Shown: positions 34,860-44,010 of the stretch, piece after piece
How positions within the stretch are numbered: position 1 is the stretch's first letter
Layout: each line of letters opens with the position of its first letter
DNA from: Alphaproteobacteria bacterium
GTDB lineage: Bacteria > Pseudomonadota > Alphaproteobacteria > Rs-D84
Assembly: GCA_024402715.1 (NCBI GenBank)
Contig: JAKSTF010000003.1
Location: forward strand, 1 to 60,710
DNA: 60,710 bases
Direction of reading: 5' to 3'
The notes under the pieces: model-generated
Database searches by the model: none
What the model saw: only the letters and a program-made list of their open reading frames with translations
What the model was told of the DNA's origin: nothing
Program-made: the position numbers and the translations under genes

Positions 34860-35138
34860 ATGAAACGTTCTGATATTGTGCGGACAATACAGGTACAATT
34901 CAAACATATGCGTGCAAATGACGCAGCCGCCATATTGGATACAGTGGCCGATCACATGATCGAATCTGTGTCCAAGGGTGATCGTATTGAAATTCGTGGT
35001 TTTGGAACATTTCAACCACGTGCACGTGCAACAAAAATTGGGTATAACCCATGTACCGGACAACCAATGGAATTGCCGGCAAATACGACGATTTTATTCA
35101 AACCCAGTCGTGAATTAACAAAAGAAATGAACGAGTAA
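34860..35138 (+). CDS. ihfB: Integration host factor beta subunit
   Basis: IhfB pairs with IhfA to bend DNA at specific sites. The start at 34860 has the Shine-Dalgarno AAAGGAAG and gives 92 residues, standard for the family. Motifs are MKRSDIVRTIQ, DRIEIRGFGTFQPR and the DNA-arm IGYNPCTGQPMELPA, ending FKPSRELTKEMNE. GRIEIRGFGxF-type sequence favours the beta subunit over HU or IhfA. It ends 5 bp before accDA, so the two are probably one operon. Confidence 0.9.
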   Translation: MKRSDIVRTIQVQFKHMRANDAAAILDTVADHMIESVSKGDRIEIRGFGTFQPRARATKIGYNPCTGQPMELPANTTILFKPSRELTKEMNE

Positions 35139-35143
35139 TAAAG

Positions 35144-36889
35144 ATGTTATTTGGTAAAAAATCTGGTTTAAAAAATGATGATCGCGGACGTTATGATCGT
35201 GTACGTCGTTTGATGTGGATCAAGTGTGAAGCCTGCGGCCGTTTGGTGTATTACAAAGATTACAAGGATAATCATTATATCTGTCCACGTTGTGGTCGGG
35301 CATTTATTATGACACCTAAACAGCGTTTTGATTTGTTATTTGATGATAATGCGTGGACACGTTTTGTTTTACCTGTGGTATCTGATGATCCATTAAATTT
35401 CGTTGATCGGCGTCCATACGCAGAACGCTTGGCCGATGCACGGTCTGATACCGGATATCGTGATGCGGTCACAACTGCAGATGGAAAAATCGGTGGAATC
35501 GATACAACAGTGTGTGTATTAAATGGGGACTTTTTGATGGGGTCTATGGGACGTGCGGCCGGTGATGGTATCGTGGCCAGTATGGAACACGCCATCGAAG
35601 AAAAACGTCCGTTTATTATGGTTACGGCCAGTGGCGGTGCCCGTATGCATGAAAATATTTTATCTTTGATGCAAATGGCACGAACAACGGCGGCGGTGAA
35701 TCGTTTAAATGCCGCAGGAATCCCATATGTTGTATTGTTAACAGATCCAACATACGGCGGTGTTACTGCATCTTTTGCAATGTTGGGCGATATCCATATT
35801 GCAGAACAGGGGGCACGTATTGGATTCGCTGGGCGTCGTGTTATCGAACAAAATATTCGTGAAAAATTGCCTTCGAATTTCCAAACGGCTGAATATCTGT
35901 ATGAACATGGTATGGTTGATATGGTTGTTCCACGTGCAGGATTACATGATGCGTTGGTAAAAATATTAAATGTTTTAACCAAACAGAAAAAAGCCCAAAA
36001 AACAATATCTGTTCAAACACCAATGGTGGATCCTGGTAAAAAAGTACGTGGCATGGGTGAAACGGATGCGTATGATAAAGTTTTGATGGCCCGTAATGAA
36101 AATCGTCCTCATTTCTTGGACTATATTGATGGAATTGTGGACGATTGGACATATTTGGCGGGCGACCGAACATATGCCGAAGATCCGGCCATGGGCAGTG
36201 GCATTGGTTTTTGGCGTGGCATACCGTGTGTAATAATTGGCCAAGAACAGGGACGAACGATTGAAACACGTCAACACCATCGTTTTGGTATGGCAAATCC
36301 AGATGGCTATCGCAAGGCTATACGTATGATGCATTTGGCAGAAAAATTCAATTTACCATTAATTTCATTATTTGATACCGCCGGGGCATTTGCGGGACGT
36401 GAAGGCGAAGAACGTGGTCAATCTCAGGCGGTTGCATCTTCTATTGCCGAAGGATTACGCATGCGCGCACCATACATTGCTGTAAATGTTGGTCAGGGCG
36501 GTTCAGGTGGTGCGATTGCCATTGGAACCGGTGACAGGGTTTTAATGATGGAAAATGCAATTTATTCTGTAATTGCCCCGGAATCCTGTGCCAGTATTTT
36601 ATGGAAAGATAATAAATTTAAGGCCCAGGCGGCCCAGGCAATGAAATTGACGGCACGCGATATGGCGAATTTAAATGTTGTTGATCAAATAATAAATGAA
36701 CCGGCCGGCGGTGCACATACTGATTGGCAGGCAACAATGGAATTGTTGTCCGCAGCGGTTGCAGAAAATATTGTTGATTTGCAACAAATCCCTGTTGAAG
36801 AATTGCCAAAGCGTCGTGCAGAAAAATTTATAGCAATGACGCGTGATGTTGAAATATACCAACCGGAACATAAATCCGAAGAACATTAA
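35144..36889 (+). CDS. accDA: Fused acetyl-CoA carboxylase carboxyltransferase, AccD-AccA
   Basis: The carboxyltransferase moves carboxyl from biotin-BCCP to acetyl-CoA, making malonyl-CoA for fatty acid synthesis. Residues about 1-290 are AccD, with the zinc ribbon Cys28, Cys31, Cys47, Cys50 and the crotonase-like core (MGSMGRAAGDGIV, VTASGGARMHEN, DPTYGGVTASFA). Residues about 305-581 are AccA (ARNENRPHFLDYIDGI, FGMANPDGYRKAIRMMHLA, DTAGAFAGREGEERGQ, GQGGSGGAIAIG, YSVIAPESCASILW). The usual coiled N-terminus of AccA is mostly missing. The subunits are separate genes in most Proteobacteria. No frameshift or internal stop is present. Confidence 0.95.
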   Translation: MLFGKKSGLKNDDRGRYDRVRRLMWIKCEACGRLVYYKDYKDNHYICPRCGRAFIMTPKQRFDLLFDDNAWTRFVLPVVSDDPLNFVDRRPYAERLADARSDTGYRDAVTTADGKIGGIDTTVCVLNGDFLMGSMGRAAGDGIVASMEHAIEEKRPFIMVTASGGARMHENILSLMQMARTTAAVNRLNAAGIPYVVLLTDPTYGGVTASFAMLGDIHIAEQGARIGFAGRRVIEQNIREKLPSNFQTAEYLYEHGMVDMVVPRAGLHDALVKILNVLTKQKKAQKTISVQTPMVDPGKKVRGMGETDAYDKVLMARNENRPHFLDYIDGIVDDWTYLAGDRTYAEDPAMGSGIGFWRGIPCVIIGQEQGRTIETRQHHRFGMANPDGYRKAIRMMHLAEKFNLPLISLFDTAGAFAGREGEERGQSQAVASSIAEGLRMRAPYIAVNVGQGGSGGAIAIGTGDRVLMMENAIYSVIAPESCASILWKDNKFKAQAAQAMKLTARDMANLNVVDQIINEPAGGAHTDWQATMELLSAAVAENIVDLQQIPVEELPKRRAEKFIAMTRDVEIYQPEHKSEEH

Positions 36890-36890
36890 A

Positions 36891-36914
36891 AATGCCCCAC
36901 TTGGGGCGTTTTTT
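36891..36914 (+). terminator. Terminator of accDA
   Basis: AATGCCCC, loop ACTT, GGGGCGTT followed by TTTT, just after the stop at 36889. Confidence 0.85.
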
Positions 36915-36977
36915 TACTTTACACAGATTTAATAATAACATACAATTGTAAGGTCTTATAAACAAAGGATGGAAATA

Positions 36978-37484
36978 ATGGCACAAAAAACTGCTAAGAA
37001 AACAACTGTAAAAAAAACAGCAGAAAAAAAGAATGCGACTGTAAAAGCAACCGTTAAGAAGACAAACACAAAAAAGACAACAGCAAATGTTGCACCTGAA
37101 ATGGTTAAAGAATGTACATGTGGGGGCGAATGTGCAAAAAGTTGTGCATGTGAATGTTGCAAAAATGCACGTCGTGTAATAATTAAAAAATTAATCATTA
37201 CATTAATTGTATTTTCTTTGGGTTTTGTGGCAGCAAAATTGACCTGTTGTCATTGTCATAAAAACAATGGATTTCGTGGACCACGTGTTGAATTTATTGA
37301 CGGTTGTTTGAACCGAGCAAGTGTAAAGTGCGACCATATGCGTGAAATTTTACCACAAATTGATTTGGACAACGATGGTTGCATAACACGCAAAGAATGG
37401 CGTATGGCACGTCCCAAAATGCGTGGTGGTAATATTGTGCAAGAAACCGAACATGAAGATGTTATAGAAACAGTTGAAGAATAA
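36978..37484 (+). CDS. Membrane protein with Lys-rich head, Cys cluster and EF-hand (168 aa)
   Basis: The start at 36978 has AAAGGA at suitable spacing; the Met at 36969 would overlap it. Residues 1-40 are Lys/Thr-rich with KKTxxKK units, like histone H1-type tails. Residues 46-61 hold seven cysteines (CTCGGECAKSCACECC). One membrane segment is at about 68-88, followed by CCHCH. A complete EF-hand loop lies at 129-140 (Asp129, Asp131, Asp133, Gly134, Ile136, Glu140), so calcium binding is likely. The acidic tail ends TVEE. No homologue was recognised. Confidence 0.78.
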   Translation: MAQKTAKKTTVKKTAEKKNATVKATVKKTNTKKTTANVAPEMVKECTCGGECAKSCACECCKNARRVIIKKLIITLIVFSLGFVAAKLTCCHCHKNNGFRGPRVEFIDGCLNRASVKCDHMREILPQIDLDNDGCITRKEWRMARPKMRGGNIVQETEHEDVIETVEE

Positions 37485-37506
37485 AAAATGCCCGGTTGGG
37501 CATTTT
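37485..37506 (+). terminator. Terminator of the EF-hand protein gene
   Basis: AAAATGCCC, loop GGTT, GGGCATTTT followed by T's, directly after the stop. Confidence 0.85.
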
Positions 37507-37532
37507 TTATTTAAAAACGTTTGTATATTTAC

Positions 37533-37561
37533 TTGCAATCTTTACGACAATTGATTATAAT
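37533..37561 (+). promoter_or_regulatory. Promoter of tRNA-Ser
   Basis: TTGCAA (37533-37538) and a perfect TATAAT (37556-37561) are 17 bp apart, ending 21 bp before the tRNA. Confidence 0.75.
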
Positions 37562-37582
37562 ACCAACCGTCAACCATGATGC

Positions 37583-37671
37583 GGAGCGTTGGCAGAGTGG
37601 TAATGCAGCGGATTGCTAATCCGTGACCGTGTTATAGCGGTCCATAGGTTCGAGTCCTATACGCTCCGCCA
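37583..37671 (+). tRNA. tRNA-Ser (anticodon GCT)
   Basis: The acceptor GGAGCGT pairs with ACGCTCC, discriminator G, and CCA is encoded. The anticodon stem CGGAT/ATCCG carries loop TGCTA within TTGCTAA, and the long variable arm (TGACCGTGTTATAGCGGTCC) marks a class II serine tRNA. The T arm is ATAGG TTCGAGT CCTAT. Confidence 0.95.
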
Positions 37672-37688
37672 GATTGATTTGTATGTAT

Positions 37689-37710
37689 CCACCGTTTGGT
37701 GGGCTTTTTT
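37689..37710 (+). terminator. Terminator of tRNA-Ser
   Basis: CCACC, loop GTTT, GGTGG followed by GCTTTTTT, 18 bp after the tRNA. Confidence 0.75.
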
Positions 37711-37786
37711 ATAGTCTTGTTATTTTTATATCACGTCATATTTTCATTCTGAAATATAGTAGTTTTTACGGTTGGTCGGTGTGGTA

Positions 37787-37811
37787 AAAATGCCCCATCG
37801 AGGGGCATTTT
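37787..37811 (-). terminator. Terminator of the 566-aa gene
   Basis: AAAATGCCCC, loop ATCGA, GGGGCATTTT, just downstream of the stop at 37816 on the minus strand. Confidence 0.85.
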
Positions 37812-37815
37812 AATA

Positions 37816-39516
37816 TTATCTTGCAATTAACTTTAATTGCTCATAGATTTTTACATTTATTGCAGCCGTTAGTTCATGAATTTTTTTACTGGCCAATTCA
37901 TAATTCTTTTGGCCAATATTTCGTTGGTGTTCAGACAAACTCATTGAATTCAGGCGTTTGGTTAACCAAGTACAATATTTCACATACCAATCAATTTGTC
38001 TGTTTAATTCTTCTATTTCTAACATCTTGTTTGTCATACGTGTAGCGGTTGCTTTTTCTAAATTTGGAACAGGTAATATATCTTTTTCAGCACATGATTC
38101 TTGTTTAACGGGTGCAGTTTCTGTATTTACATCGTTTCTGATTATAGTTCCATCATTTGCAATTATATATTTTTTACTGTGTTCATCCGCATTAATAATT
38201 TCTGGATTACACGATAAAGACTCTATCATTTCCTTTGATTCTTTGTTATTACCTAACCATTCTGACAAATTAACACTTTCATGGGTATTAATAGTGGTGG
38301 CCCGATTTTTTATAATGGCTTCAACTCTTTTATCTACATCCTTTTTTTCACGGGCGTACATAAGTAACATATCTTTGCCTTCTACAACTGCACACAAGAA
38401 TGCCATTTGATTATATACATATAGCTTATATTGCGTGATAACGTCAAAAAAGCTCTTTTTTAAAAACTTATCTTTTTTACCGTTAAGCACTTGTGTATAA
38501 AAATTATGTAACCTTTTTTTAACTTTGTTTTGTTCGTTCTTAGGGCGGTCTGTTAAAAGATTTTGAAATATTTTTGATACCAAAATTTCGCTGTCTGTAT
38601 TTTGATCAATTTTTTCTTGTTTTTGTGATATTTTATCTAAATACTTATCAATTTCTGATATTAACAACCATGTATTCTCATCAGTCGTATTATTATACGT
38701 ATTAATGTATTGTTTTTTTGTAACGTTTTTGATTTGTTTTTTTGTTGTGTCTAAAAAATAAAATGAATTGTTTCGTTTTACACAAATAAAAGTTCTTTCT
38801 GCATACTCAATTTTTAATAATGCCGAGTTACAGTTTTCTATATTTTCTAGGACTTCTTTTTTAAATGTATTCCTGTTGCCGGTAATATCATGTACCAAAT
38901 TTGTTACAAAAATACGATATAATTTTTTATCGTCTTTTAATTTATTGGCAAAATCCGGACGGATTTTTATTTCTGCGGTATTTTCTATATTGTTCATTTT
39001 TTTATCTTTTGTTTGTATACCAGATATTTCGGTGATTGTAGATTGGTTATTAGAATCATTTAAAGTTTTTTTATCACTTATACCTTTTGGTAATCTATCT
39101 TTTTTGTTTGGCCAATTTATGTATGCTTCAAAATCTAATAAATCAACACAATCAATATTACCAGTATCAATTTTTTTTACTAAATTTTTACATAAATCTA
39201 TATCTGCATCTTGATTACCGTCGGTATTTTTATCTCCGGAATTTAATATATACAAAATCGAATCTTTAATAGTGTAATAAAACCGATATCCAAGATTTTT
39301 ACCATTGCAATTAAAACCATAAAACGCTTCGCAATTTCGATTAGTTGTTTCACTATGACTATTTAAATATTCTTTTAAATAAGTTCTTAGTTCCTCGGGT
39401 GAAGATATAAGTTTTGCATTATCTAGAATATCTAAAAATTTATCTAATACATCTGGATAGGATTTGTTAAACCTTTTCAAATTGTTACAAACAGTTTGTG
39501 TTATTAATACTTTCAT
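37816..39516 (-). CDS. Unknown large protein with RelE/HigB-like N-terminal domain (566 aa)
   Basis: The first 115 residues resemble a RelE/HigB-fold toxin of the type that ends 'R-YF...GDKxTQxxDIxxA': here GYRFYYTIKDSILYILNSGD, then KNTDGNQDADIDLCKNLVKK. The rest, very rich in Lys, Asn, Asp and Thr, has no recognised domain; a helical C-terminus (about 500-566) may be coiled. No antitoxin gene lies beside it. The composition is more AT-rich than the housekeeping neighbours, suggesting acquired DNA. A palindrome (39550-39564) overlaps the likely -10 box. Its role is unknown, and the toxin-like reading is an inference from one motif. Confidence 0.7.
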   Translation of the reverse strand: MKVLITQTVCNNLKRFNKSYPDVLDKFLDILDNAKLISSPEELRTYLKEYLNSHSETTNRNCEAFYGFNCNGKNLGYRFYYTIKDSILYILNSGDKNTDGNQDADIDLCKNLVKKIDTGNIDCVDLLDFEAYINWPNKKDRLPKGISDKKTLNDSNNQSTITEISGIQTKDKKMNNIENTAEIKIRPDFANKLKDDKKLYRIFVTNLVHDITGNRNTFKKEVLENIENCNSALLKIEYAERTFICVKRNNSFYFLDTTKKQIKNVTKKQYINTYNNTTDENTWLLISEIDKYLDKISQKQEKIDQNTDSEILVSKIFQNLLTDRPKNEQNKVKKRLHNFYTQVLNGKKDKFLKKSFFDVITQYKLYVYNQMAFLCAVVEGKDMLLMYAREKKDVDKRVEAIIKNRATTINTHESVNLSEWLGNNKESKEMIESLSCNPEIINADEHSKKYIIANDGTIIRNDVNTETAPVKQESCAEKDILPVPNLEKATATRMTNKMLEIEELNRQIDWYVKYCTWLTKRLNSMSLSEHQRNIGQKNYELASKKIHELTAAINVKIYEQLKLIAR

Positions 39517-39549
39517 AGCAGATTGAACCTTTCTATAATATTACCTTGA

Positions 39550-39564
39550 TTTATCTTAGATAAA
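39550..39564. promoter_or_regulatory. Palindrome over the promoter of the 566-aa gene
   Basis: TTTATCT-T-AGATAAA is a perfect 7-bp inverted repeat that covers the -10 box TAAGAT, and so is well placed for a repressor. Confidence 0.4.
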
Positions 39565-39580
39565 AATATATATTTGTCAA
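39553..39580 (-). promoter_or_regulatory. Promoter of the 566-aa gene
   Basis: TTGACA (39575-39580) and TAAGAT (39553-39558) are 16 bp apart on the minus strand. Confidence 0.5.
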
Positions 39581-39605
39581 TATTTTTTTAAAGATTATTA
39601 TTCGT

Positions 39606-39634
39606 TTGAAAAAAAATCACATTTTTATTAGTAT
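39606..39634 (+). promoter_or_regulatory. Promoter of cysS
   Basis: TTGAAA (39606-39611) and TAGTAT (39629-39634) are 17 bp apart; the ATG follows 30 bp later with the Shine-Dalgarno AAAGGA. Confidence 0.55.
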
Positions 39635-39664
39635 CTTAGTCAAAGATTACAAAGGATACACGTT

Positions 39665-41092
39665 ATGAATATTAGATTATTTAATACAATGTCGCGTCAA
39701 ATAGAGGATTTTAAACCATTGGCCCCTGGCCATGTTGGTTTTTATTCATGCGGTCCAACGGTATATCATTACACCCATGTTGGCAATTTACGCACATTTA
39801 TTCATAACGATATATTGAAACGAATGTTCATTGAAAACGGCTTTACCGTTCATCACGTTATGAATATCACCGATGTTGGCCATCTAACAAATGATGATGA
39901 CGACAGTGGCCAAGATAAAATGGAAAAGGGGGCCGCCCGTGATAATAAATCTGTGTGGGATATTGCCAAATTTTATAAAGATGAATTTTTGCGTGACATT
40001 TCAGATTTGAATATTTTACGGCCAACCGATATGCCACACGCAACAGATTATATAAACGAACAAATCGAATTGGTAAAAAAATTGGAAAAAATGGGGTATA
40101 CGTATGAAATCCCAGGCGATGGCATTTATTATGACACATCAAAATTTCCAGAATATGGTAAATTAACCGGCGGAACACTGGCTGGAAATCAGGCGGGGGC
40201 TCGTGTAGAATTTAATCATTTAAAACGTAATTTAACCGATTTTGCGTTATGGAAATTTTCACCAACGAATGAAAAACGTCAAATGGAATGGGACAGCCCG
40301 TGGGGAATTGGTTTCCCAGGTTGGCATGCAGAATGCAGTGCAATGAGTATGAAATTATTAGGCAATCATTTTGATATCCATTCTGGGGGCGAGGATTTGG
40401 CCCGTATTCATCACACAAATGAAATCGCCCAATCAGAACCAATAACCGGTGCACCATGGGTTTCATATTGGGTCCACAGCAGTTTTTTATTAGATAAAAC
40501 TGGTGAAAAAATGAGTAAATCCAAAGGCGAATTTTTGCGTTTAGAGTCTATACGTTCACGTGGAATTGATCCAATTGTATATCGCTATTTGATAACCCTG
40601 GGACATTTTCAGACACAATTGGCATTTTCATGGGATGCGATGGATGCGGCGGAGGCCGGATACAAAAATATTGTACGTCGTGTTGCGGATTTTATGACGG
40701 ATAAAAATGGTGGTGATTTAATACCGGATGTATATTCTGGGTGGCACGACAAAATGTTGTCGGCTGTATCGGATAATTTAAAAACAGCCAGTGCTTTGGT
40801 TATTTTTCAAGATTTATTAAAAGACACATCGGTAAATCCGAAAACAAAATTAGCATTGGTTGAATTTGTAGACCGTTTGTTGGGGTTGCAATTTATGGAT
40901 CGTGCACAAAAATTGTATGATTTGGAATCTGTTGCCGCACCAGATGAAATTGTTCAAATGGCCCAACAACGTATAACGGCAAAATTATCCAAAGATTGGG
41001 AAACTGCGGATGCACTGCGGATGCAGATTGATGCCGCAGGCTGGACTGTTTTAGATACCAAAGATGGATTTAAATTGGTAAAAAAAGCATAA
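39665..41092 (+). CDS. cysS: Cysteinyl-tRNA synthetase
   Basis: CysRS charges tRNA-Cys. The 475-residue protein has SCGPTVYHYTHVGNLRTFI with the HIGH-like HVGN, and the zinc site residues in SCGPTVY and GWHAECSAMS. HSGGEDLARIHHTNEIAQSE and the KMSKSKGEFL loop complete the class I core, followed by the C-terminal helical domain. Length is normal. It has its own promoter and a strong terminator. Confidence 0.97.
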   Translation: MNIRLFNTMSRQIEDFKPLAPGHVGFYSCGPTVYHYTHVGNLRTFIHNDILKRMFIENGFTVHHVMNITDVGHLTNDDDDSGQDKMEKGAARDNKSVWDIAKFYKDEFLRDISDLNILRPTDMPHATDYINEQIELVKKLEKMGYTYEIPGDGIYYDTSKFPEYGKLTGGTLAGNQAGARVEFNHLKRNLTDFALWKFSPTNEKRQMEWDSPWGIGFPGWHAECSAMSMKLLGNHFDIHSGGEDLARIHHTNEIAQSEPITGAPWVSYWVHSSFLLDKTGEKMSKSKGEFLRLESIRSRGIDPIVYRYLITLGHFQTQLAFSWDAMDAAEAGYKNIVRRVADFMTDKNGGDLIPDVYSGWHDKMLSAVSDNLKTASALVIFQDLLKDTSVNPKTKLALVEFVDRLLGLQFMDRAQKLYDLESVAAPDEIVQMAQQRITAKLSKDWETADALRMQIDAAGWTVLDTKDGFKLVKKA

Positions 41093-41093
41093 T

Positions 41094-41126
41094 AAAAAAC
41101 GTTCCGATTTTACGGGACGTTTTTTT
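41094..41126 (+). terminator. Terminator of cysS
   Basis: AAAAAACGTTCCG, loop ATTTTA, CGGGACGTTTTTT with one G-T pair, directly after the stop. Confidence 0.85.
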
Positions 41127-41138
41127 ATAAAAATTGTC

Positions 41139-41167
41139 TTGAAAATTGGCCTATTTTGGTGTATATT
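41139..41167 (+). promoter_or_regulatory. Promoter of trcR
   Basis: TTGAAA (41139-41144) and TATATT (41162-41167) are 17 bp apart, 25 bp before the ATG at 41193. It excludes an upstream start. Confidence 0.65.
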
Positions 41168-41192
41168 GCCCGCATTAACAAGAGGAACGTTC

Positions 41193-41711
41193 ATGAATTA
41201 TCCATACATGCCAAAATCCACAGCGTTGTGGTTGATTGAAAATACAGCATTAACATTTGAACAGATTGCAGACTTCTGCGGTTTGCATGAATTAGAGGTT
41301 AAAAATATCGCAGATGCCGAAAGCAGTAAAATCCAAGGTTTAAACCCCGTTTTGAACGGTCAGGTAACACGCGAAGATATTGCCGCCTGTGAAGCAGATC
41401 CTGAAAAACGTTTGACATTACGCGAAGAAATTGTTGTTGCACAAAAGGCACAAAATAAAAAAGGTGTTGGATATACGCCAAAATTACATCGTCAAAATCG
41501 TTTGGGTGGAATTTTATGGATTTTGAAAAACTATCCAGAATTATCCGACGGACAAATTGCACGTTTGATGCGCAGCACAAATCCAACCGTTGCATCTGTC
41601 CGAAATAAAACACATAAATCATATTCTGTTATTCAAATACAAAGTCCTATTGTATTGGGGTTGGTGTCAGAATCTGCATTACAAGATGCAATGGCTAAGA
41701 TAAAGAAATAA
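41193..41711 (+). CDS. trcR: Cell-cycle transcriptional regulator TrcR (DUF1013)
   Basis: This family is confined to Alphaproteobacteria. The 172 residues match it closely: MPKSTALWLIENTALTFEQI, ADFCGLHELEVKNIAD, GLNPVLNGQVTREDI and, in the second half, LWILKNYPELSDGQIARLM then VASVRNKTHKS. It has two helix-turn-helix-like regions. The start at 41193 has the Shine-Dalgarno AGAGGAA and lies below the promoter. It precedes rpoD by 51 bp with no terminator between them, so cotranscription is possible. Confidence 0.9.
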   Translation: MNYPYMPKSTALWLIENTALTFEQIADFCGLHELEVKNIADAESSKIQGLNPVLNGQVTREDIAACEADPEKRLTLREEIVVAQKAQNKKGVGYTPKLHRQNRLGGILWILKNYPELSDGQIARLMRSTNPTVASVRNKTHKSYSVIQIQSPIVLGLVSESALQDAMAKIKK

Positions 41712-41762
41712 TTATTGCATCGTATAAACGTGTCGTGTTGATTTTATATAATTTGGGGGATT

Positions 41763-43835
41763 ATGGTAATGGTAAAAAAATTAGACGAAGCCACAAAATT
41801 GTTGATTGAATCTTTGCCAGAAAATTTGCAAAAGTTGGCAACGTCGGCCATTGAAAATGGTTATTTGTCACAAATCGAATTTAATGCCGCCACCGAAGCG
41901 GACGAGGTCCCCGAAGAAGAACAAGACGAAGTTCTGGATTTCTTTCAGCAAGATTTAGGTTTGGAAATCCTGGAAAGTGATGCATATCCACAAGGTGCCG
42001 AGAAGTATTATGATGACGATTCCGATGAACCCCAAGACAAAACCAGAAATCTGTTAAATGCCGAAGCAGAACAGGTTGATGTCAGTGACGATGATTATGA
42101 ATATTTTGCCAAACAATTGGAACGCAGCCAAACAGGCAATCTGGTTTTAGGTGTTCAGGATTCCGTCCAATCGTATTTGAAACAGATCGGTACAGTGCAA
42201 TTGTTAACCGCCGCTGGTGAAGTTGCAATTGCCCAACGTATTGAGGCCGCGACCCGTTTAATGGTATATGGACTGTGTGAAAGTCCTATGACCATTCAAG
42301 CAATGTTGGATTGGTTCCAACAATTGCAAAATGAGGATATTCGCTTGCGTTACATTTTGAACTTAGAAGTTATGTATTCCAGTGAAGCCGAACAGAAATC
42401 ATTGGCTGCATTGTCCGAAACATTAAAGTCAAAAGGTATTGATCAGGTTGATGATTTGGATGATGATGATTTAGATGATTTAGAAGAAAATTCTGTCGAA
42501 GACGATGACGACGATGACGACGACGAAATGAAAAAAGATGATTCGCCACGTGGAACATCTGGGGTACCAATTCCGGTTATGGAAGAATCATTAATGCCAT
42601 CTGTTCTGGAATTATTCACAAAAATCAAACGAATATTTACCAGTATGCAAAAATTACAGTCTAAACGTTTGGATAATTTAACAGTATCCGACCAACCCGA
42701 TGCGGCTTTGGAAAAGAAGTATGCAAAATTGCGTTTAGAGTTATTTGAATCTGTCAGCAAAATTCGTTTGAACGATGATCGTATAGCAGAAATTTTGGAA
42801 CATTTAACAAAACGTGACCAATTGTTAATGGGGTTGGAGGGCAAGTTATTACGTTTAGCAGTGGCCAATAAAATTAAACGTGAAGACTTTTTGGCTGAGT
42901 ATGCCGGCAATGAAATGAACCGTAATTGGGTAAAAAAATTAGCACAACATAAAAATTCAACATGGGTTAATTTTGCCAAGTTACACGAAAAAGATATTTT
43001 AAAAATTCAAGAAGATATAACAGCAATTGCACATGAAACAGGGCAGCCAACCGCTGAATATAAAAAAGTGGTAGAATTGGTTCGTCGTGGCCAGACAGAG
43101 GCAGCACGTGCAAAACGCGAAATGATCGAAGCAAACTTACGCTTGGTTATAAAATTTGCAAAAAAATCCAGTAATCGTGGACTAGGGTTGGATTTTTCTG
43201 ATTTGGTCCAAGATGGTAACATTGGTTTGATGAAAGCGGTTGATAAATTTGATTATCGTTTGGGGAATAAATTTTCGACCTATGCAACAAATTGGATTCA
43301 ACAGGGTATATCACGCAGCATTGCAGACCAAGCCAGAACCATTCGTATACCGGTGCATATGATTGATAATATACACAAAATCCAACGTGCATCACGCCAA
43401 TTTATGCATAAATACGGGCGTCAACCAACGGCGGAAGAATTGTCCAAGATTATTTATCTGCCTGTTGATAAAATCCACAAAGCAATGAAAGTTAATTTAA
43501 AACCAATATCATTAGAGGCCCCTGTTGGCAGCGAAGATGACAGCAGTCGTCTGGAAATTATTGCAGATGAAACTGCAAAAAATCCATTTACATCGGCTGC
43601 ACAAAAGAATTTGCGAAAAATAGTTACCCAGATTTTGTCTGAATTGGACCCAAAAGAAGAAACTGTTTTACGTCAACGTTTTGGTATGAGTACCAATAAA
43701 ACCAGTACTTTGGAAGAGGTTGGGGAATACATCGGTGTTACCCGTGAACGTATCCGCCAAATTGAACAAAAGGCATTAAACAAATTAAAACACCCAACAC
43801 GTGCGCGTAAATTACGCAGTTTCTTGGAAGATTAA
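41763..43835 (+). CDS. rpoD: Housekeeping sigma factor RpoD (sigma-70)
   Basis: RpoD directs RNA polymerase to most promoters. The 690 residues contain region 1.2 ([20 protein letters not shown]), a very acidic insert (about 230-255, a run of Asp/Glu) in the non-conserved region, and regions 2.1-2.4 ([59 protein letters not shown]). Region 3 and the 4.2 helix-turn-helix ([20 protein letters not shown]) follow. The start has a GGGGGA upstream. A strong terminator follows. Confidence 0.97.
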   Translation: MVMVKKLDEATKLLIESLPENLQKLATSAIENGYLSQIEFNAATEADEVPEEEQDEVLDFFQQDLGLEILESDAYPQGAEKYYDDDSDEPQDKTRNLLNAEAEQVDVSDDDYEYFAKQLERSQTGNLVLGVQDSVQSYLKQIGTVQLLTAAGEVAIAQRIEAATRLMVYGLCESPMTIQAMLDWFQQLQNEDIRLRYILNLEVMYSSEAEQKSLAALSETLKSKGIDQVDDLDDDDLDDLEENSVEDDDDDDDDEMKKDDSPRGTSGVPIPVMEESLMPSVLELFTKIKRIFTSMQKLQSKRLDNLTVSDQPDAALEKKYAKLRLELFESVSKIRLNDDRIAEILEHLTKRDQLLMGLEGKLLRLAVANKIKREDFLAEYAGNEMNRNWVKKLAQHKNSTWVNFAKLHEKDILKIQEDITAIAHETGQPTAEYKKVVELVRRGQTEAARAKREMIEANLRLVIKFAKKSSNRGLGLDFSDLVQDGNIGLMKAVDKFDYRLGNKFSTYATNWIQQGISRSIADQARTIRIPVHMIDNIHKIQRASRQFMHKYGRQPTAEELSKIIYLPVDKIHKAMKVNLKPISLEAPVGSEDDSSRLEIIADETAKNPFTSAAQKNLRKIVTQILSELDPKEETVLRQRFGMSTNKTSTLEEVGEYIGVTRERIRQIEQKALNKLKHPTRARKLRSFLED

Positions 43836-43892
43836 TTTTTTGTTCGTTCGTGGTGTGATCATTTAAGCAAAAAAATCGATCCAAAAAAATTA

Positions 43893-43930
43893 TCCCCCAA
43901 AAAGATCAACTTTTTTCGGGGGGTATTTTT
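43893..43930 (+). terminator. Terminator of rpoD
   Basis: CCCCCAAAAAG, loop ATCAA, CTTTTTTCGGGGG followed by TATTTTTT. The stem is long with a one-base bulge. Confidence 0.8.
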
Positions 43931-43941
43931 TATGTAAAAAC

Positions 43942-43969
43942 TTGATTTTATTCCTGGACTGTTTAATAA
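43942..43969 (+). promoter_or_regulatory. Promoter of the small lipoprotein gene
   Basis: TTGATT (43942-43947) and TAATAA (43964-43969) are 16 bp apart, 41 bp before the ATG. Confidence 0.45.
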
Positions 43970-44010
43970 TACAAAACAGGTGTATTTAATTAAACAAAAG
44001 GCGAAATATC

